Of a stretch of 51,776 bases of DNA, positions 48,633-51,776 are shown piece by piece. The stretch spans positions 1 through 51,776 of the forward strand of contig DAISYG010000007.1 in NCBI GenBank assembly GCA_036825435.1, written 5' to 3'. This DNA is from UBA931 sp036825435. GTDB taxonomy: Bacteria; Pseudomonadota; Gammaproteobacteria; Burkholderiales; Casimicrobiaceae. The position numbers and the translations under genes were made by a program. Under the pieces are notes generated by a model. The model saw only the letters and a list, made by a program, of their open reading frames with translations, did not search any database and had not been told where the DNA came from. The number at the start of each line of letters is the position of its first letter. Position 1 is the first letter of the stretch.

Positions 48633-51035
48633 TGCGCTGCGTTCACGCCAATAACGTGGTACGGCTTGTCGATAACCTTCGACAGTAATGGAATCCGGGT
48701 TGATGCGAAACCGAATCGCACCGAGTTGATCGGTGCGTAAAATTTCTGCATCTGCTGCTTCATAACGTGCAATGACTTCTTCGCGCGGAAAACGATAGCG
48801 ATTTCGATAACCCGCACTGAACACTGCATACTGTGGCGCAACGGTGTCAATGAAAAGCACTGAAGAAGAACTCTTGCTACCGTGGTGTGGCACGATCATG
48901 ATATTGCTTTTCAAATCAATGTCTGATGACTGTGCCAGATAACGCTCGACACTTGTGCCGATATCGCCGGTGAGTAGAACGCTTCCACCGGCCGCGCTGA
49001 CTTTGAGAACACATGAACGGTCATTGGTGTTGCTGTATTTTTTCATGGTTCGTTCGTTGGGCGAGATGAATTCAAACCATACACCATCCCATTGCCAGCG
49101 CTGTTTGGTGCGGCAGTTTTCCTGAGCAGGTAGGCTGAGAGCATCGCTGATTTCTGGCGCGAAAGAACGATGAACCAGCAGTGCAGCAGCAATGCTGTGC
49201 ACACCACCCGCATGGTCGTTATCAACATGACTGATGACCATCGTGTCAAGCTGATAAATTGCATGATATTTCAAAAAAGGTACGACAACGCGACTGCCCG
49301 CGTCGCTGTTTTCGTTGTACGCTGGTCCTGTATCGTAAAGCAACGTGTGTTGTGCGGTACGCACAAAAACCGATAATCCTTGACCGACATCGAGAGTCGT
49401 TACTTCAAAACTGTTTTCCGGTGGTGGTTGAGACGGAATGATCAGTAACGCGGGCAAGCACCAGACAACACCCAAAAAGCGCCCGGGCATACCGCGCGGC
49501 GCGAGCAACCAGAGAATGCCGACGATTGCGGCAATGATTGTCCATAGTGGTGCGCCGTGTTGTTGCCAAACCGCAATGGGCGATTGCGTGAAAAAAGTCA
49601 ACGCATCCATCAAAATTTGAATTAGAAAATGTGCAGGAATCCAGAGGAAAGACAGCCCGGGCACCATACCCAACAGCGTGATCGGAATCACCAGCAAAGT
49701 GACCCATGGAATCGCCCATAAGTTGGCAGGGAGGGAAATCAATGAAAACTGTTGAAACACGGCGAGTAGTAGCGGAATCAAACCGAGCGTAACGACCCAT
49801 TGTGTGCGTAGCGCCAACGAAAAAGATTTCCTGGCACGATGATAAATATTGGTTGGCACACTTGCTGTTGCGAAGCGTCCGGCCGCCGCATACAACAGCC
49901 AACCCACAGCACCGAACGAAAGCCAGAAGCCGGGCGCCAACGGCGCCCACGGGTCCCATACAACAACCACGAAAAGTGCCCACAACCAGATGCGAAAAGG
50001 CTGATTCATGCGCTGCATCCAAAGCCCGCAGGCGGCAACCGCAAGCATGATCAACGTTCGTTGTGCCGGAATGCCTGCACCGGCAAGCGCGACATAAAAA
50101 GCTGATGCGCAAAAACCGGCGGCGACAGCAAGTTTCATCGCCGGACAGCGTGTCGTCAATCGCGGTAAACGGCGAAAAAGAAAAAAGAGCAGCCCACCAA
50201 TTAGTGCGGAAAAAATCGTGACGTGCAAGCCGGAAATACTGACCAGATGCGTAATCCCGCTACGGTTGAACACCAGCCATTGATCGGACGGAATCGCGCG
50301 TTGTTCACCGACTGCCAACGCCACGATCACACCAGCGTACGGTTTTCCTTCGAGCGTGGTGCTGATGCGTGTGCGAATGCTTTCACGCATGTGCTGTACG
50401 TAATTCATCGGCGAAGACACGAAAGCGTCAAGCATCATGTTATCGGGCGCATCGCGCACATAACCCGTCGCACGCCAGTTGTGTTGCAACAGCCACGCTT
50501 CAGTATCAAACCCGCCCGGGTTGGCATTGCCGTGCGGACGTTTCAAACGCACAGTGAGTTGCCAGCGCGCACCGGCACGCAGTTCGGGAAATGTGATATT
50601 TTCACTTTGATCAAAAGCGCGGTGATACCACGTCAGTGCGACCCGCGATGGCAAAACGGCATTTGGTGTGACGACTTCTTCAACAGAAAAGGAAAAGCGC
50701 GTGCTGCGTTCGGAAGAGGCTGGCAAGTCGTCAATAACGCCAATCAGCGTAATATCTTTGCTTTCCGATGAGCTCGGCAGTTCGTCCGCCATACGCACAG
50801 CGGCACGTTGCGCTGCATAACCGTAGCCACACAGAATGGAGGCCAACAACATCAAGAAAAAGCCAATATTAGATGGATGGTTTTTGAGATGGACAAGAAG
50901 CGCCAGCCAGACGATCAGTGCAACAATGGAGAACAACCCGGCGTAAACCGGTAATGATGCACTTGTTTGCAGCAGTGCAACACCGATAACAAATGCGGCA
51001 AAAGAAGAAGGTAAGGGCGCTGGATAACCAATCAC
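48627..51035 (-). CDS. comEC: DNA internalisation-related competence protein ComEC/Rec2
   Basis: ComEC is the inner-membrane channel for transforming single-stranded DNA. The 802-residue protein has N-terminal helices, the DUF4131 OB-like domain, and the Competence core of many helices (from HLVSISGLHVTIFSALIGGL). The C-terminal metallo-beta-lactamase-like domain has VISHVDNDHAGGV and IVPHHGSKSS. Domain set and length are complete, so it looks functional. It starts at a GTG 5 bases after the pgpA stop, hence an operon with pgpA. No other competence gene is in the window. Confidence 0.93.
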   Translation of the reverse strand: MIGYPAPLPSSFAAFVIGVALLQTSASLPVYAGLFSIVALIVWLALLVHLKNHPSNIGFFLMLLASILCGYGYAAQRAAVRMADELPSSSESKDITLIGVIDDLPASSERSTRFSFSVEEVVTPNAVLPSRVALTWYHRAFDQSENITFPELRAGARWQLTVRLKRPHGNANPGGFDTEAWLLQHNWRATGYVRDAPDNMMLDAFVSSPMNYVQHMRESIRTRISTTLEGKPYAGVIVALAVGEQRAIPSDQWLVFNRSGITHLVSISGLHVTIFSALIGGLLFFLFRRLPRLTTRCPAMKLAVAAGFCASAFYVALAGAGIPAQRTLIMLAVAACGLWMQRMNQPFRIWLWALFVVVVWDPWAPLAPGFWLSFGAVGWLLYAAAGRFATASVPTNIYHRARKSFSLALRTQWVVTLGLIPLLLAVFQQFSLISLPANLWAIPWVTLLVIPITLLGMVPGLSFLWIPAHFLIQILMDALTFFTQSPIAVWQQHGAPLWTIIAAIVGILWLLAPRGMPGRFLGVVWCLPALLIIPSQPPPENSFEVTTLDVGQGLSVFVRTAQHTLLYDTGPAYNENSDAGSRVVVPFLKYHAIYQLDTMVISHVDNDHAGGVHSIAAALLVHRSFAPEISDALSLPAQENCRTKQRWQWDGVWFEFISPNERTMKKYSNTNDRSCVLKVSAAGGSVLLTGDIGTSVERYLAQSSDIDLKSNIMIVPHHGSKSSSSVLFIDTVAPQYAVFSAGYRNRYRFPREEVIARYEAADAEILRTDQLGAIRFRINPDSITVEGYRQAVPRYWRERSAS

Positions 51036-51039
51036 ACGC

Positions 51040-51540
51040 CTAAAGCGACCATAAACGATGCAACACCGCCATCAGCAAAAGTGTATAAGCGGCGGCAATA
51101 ATATCGTCGAGCATAACGCCGATACAGTTTTTCACGCGCTGATCAATGGCTTTGATCGGCGGCGGCTTCACGATGTCAAAAAAGCGGAAAAGTACGAACG
51201 CAATCAGCACCATAACAGGTGTCATCGGCACGAAGAGCAGAACAATAACAAACGCGGCGATTTCATCGATGACGATACCACTGTGGTCAACTTCGCCCAG
51301 ATTTTTTCCAGTCACATAAGTCGCCCAAGTGCCGACAATCAGCAACAGGGCAATGACCGCTACCCACAAACAAATATCATTAGCGATTGACAGCGCCCAA
51401 GCGATGGGGATGGCGGGCAACGTGCCCCAAGTGCCGGGCGCGGGGCGCAACAAACCCGTGCCAAAACCAAGCGCGATGACGTGCGCCGGGTGTTGAACGA
51501 AAAAACGAAAAGAAATTGGTGAGGTTTTGCTCACGGTCAT
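51040..51540 (-). CDS. pgpA: phosphatidylglycerophosphatase A
   Basis: PgpA dephosphorylates phosphatidylglycerol phosphate in phospholipid synthesis. The 166-residue membrane protein has GTGLLRPAPGTWGTLPAIP, DHSGIVIDEIAAFVI and FRFFDIVKPPPI, the three family motifs, with about four helices. It is upstream of comEC, with which it is probably co-transcribed. thiL, often its upstream neighbour, is not seen. Confidence 0.94.
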   Translation of the reverse strand: MTVSKTSPISFRFFVQHPAHVIALGFGTGLLRPAPGTWGTLPAIPIAWALSIANDICLWVAVIALLLIVGTWATYVTGKNLGEVDHSGIVIDEIAAFVIVLLFVPMTPVMVLIAFVLFRFFDIVKPPPIKAIDQRVKNCIGVMLDDIIAAAYTLLLMAVLHRLWSL

Positions 51541-51776
51541 GTATCAAATGTAGAATATGACAACCAATGATCTCATAAATTCGGGGAAAGTGGTTAGTTC
51601 TTGATTTTAAAGAATCAAGGAAAGCCGGAAATAAGCCGCGCTGAACCAAGCTCACATATGTTGAAAAAAATTTATTGCTTGCTTGATGGTTTCTTTAGAA
51701 TCAATGTGTTTGGTAAAAAAGAACTTGGATTCAACCACGAAGTGCAATTTTGACAACAGGAAGAAGGGTCAGGATG
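51541..51776. other. region upstream of pgpA to window end, nothing recognised
   Basis: These 236 AT-rich bases contain a small inverted repeat CTTGATT/AATCAAG (51602-51619). I see no gene; the window ends on an ATG whose frame cannot be followed. Confidence 0.5.

Noticed and set aside
51774..51776. ATG at the extreme right end as the start of a new gene
   Set aside because: No following sequence is available and the preceding GGTCAGG is not a convincing ribosome site.

Overview
The window reads as a chromosome segment of a betaproteobacterium of moderate GC content, probably close to Burkholderiales. The evidence is gene order and family type: rne-rluC-HAD phosphatase-S49 peptidase; leuS-lptE-holA, with a betaproteobacterial-type LptE; ygfX/recJ facing lolC-lolD; rimP-nusA-infB-rbfA-truB; comEC after pgpA. 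I cannot name a genus. Most of the segment is dense housekeeping sequence, and the accessory material sits in a few repeat-rich gaps.

Layout. 1-7.0 kb: meso-diaminopimelate dehydrogenase, a REP/RAYT island (one whole transposase, one broken tail, three copies of one palindrome), then a TetR regulator in an operon with a 1460-residue fused acyl-CoA dehydratase activase-type iron-sulfur protein. 7.0-9.2 kb: a tonB-exbB-exbD operon behind a promoter overlapped by a Fur box. 9.2-15.3 kb: RNase E with a long structured leader, divergent from rluC, a HAD phosphatase and an S49 peptidase. 15.3-20.1 kb: leuS-lptE-holA and a universal stress protein. 20.1-22.7 kb: an exported beta-helix protein bracketed by two inverted copies of a repeat module whose ends are CTG-heptamer arrays. 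22.7-29.4 kb: ppsA, ygfX-like, recJ, lolC, lolD. 29.4-35.8 kb: the rimP-nusA-infB-rbfA-truB transcription/translation operon behind a leader terminator. 35.8-39.3 kb: a glutathione transferase, a haemolysin III-family protein, rlmB and an M20 amidohydrolase. 39.3-41.7 kb: a TPP riboswitch and thiM-thiE-thiD. 41.7-45.0 kb: two small proteins (one unrecognised, one DUF3861), guaC, suhB and tRNA-Val, with three and a half copies of a 142-156 bp MITE-like repeat between them. 45.3-51.5 kb: purE, a YihY/BrkB membrane protein, tag, rlmJ, comEC and pgpA.

How the parts fit. Iron uptake energisation (TonB/ExbBD under Fur), thiamine salvage (TPP riboswitch, ThiM/E/D), lipoprotein and LPS export (LolCD, LptE) and RNA maturation/ribosome assembly (RNase E, RluC, RlmB, RlmJ, NusA, RimP, RbfA, TruB) are each represented by intact genes with normal catalytic motifs. 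The least ordinary items are the TetR/giant activase pair, whose substrate is unknown; the heptamer-bounded inverted repeats, which supply the stop codons of two neighbouring genes and a probable -35 box of ppsA; the REP palindrome lying inside the reading frame of its own RAYT transposase; and the MITE-like family that hugs gene ends at 37.2, 42.5, 43.8 and 44.8 kb.
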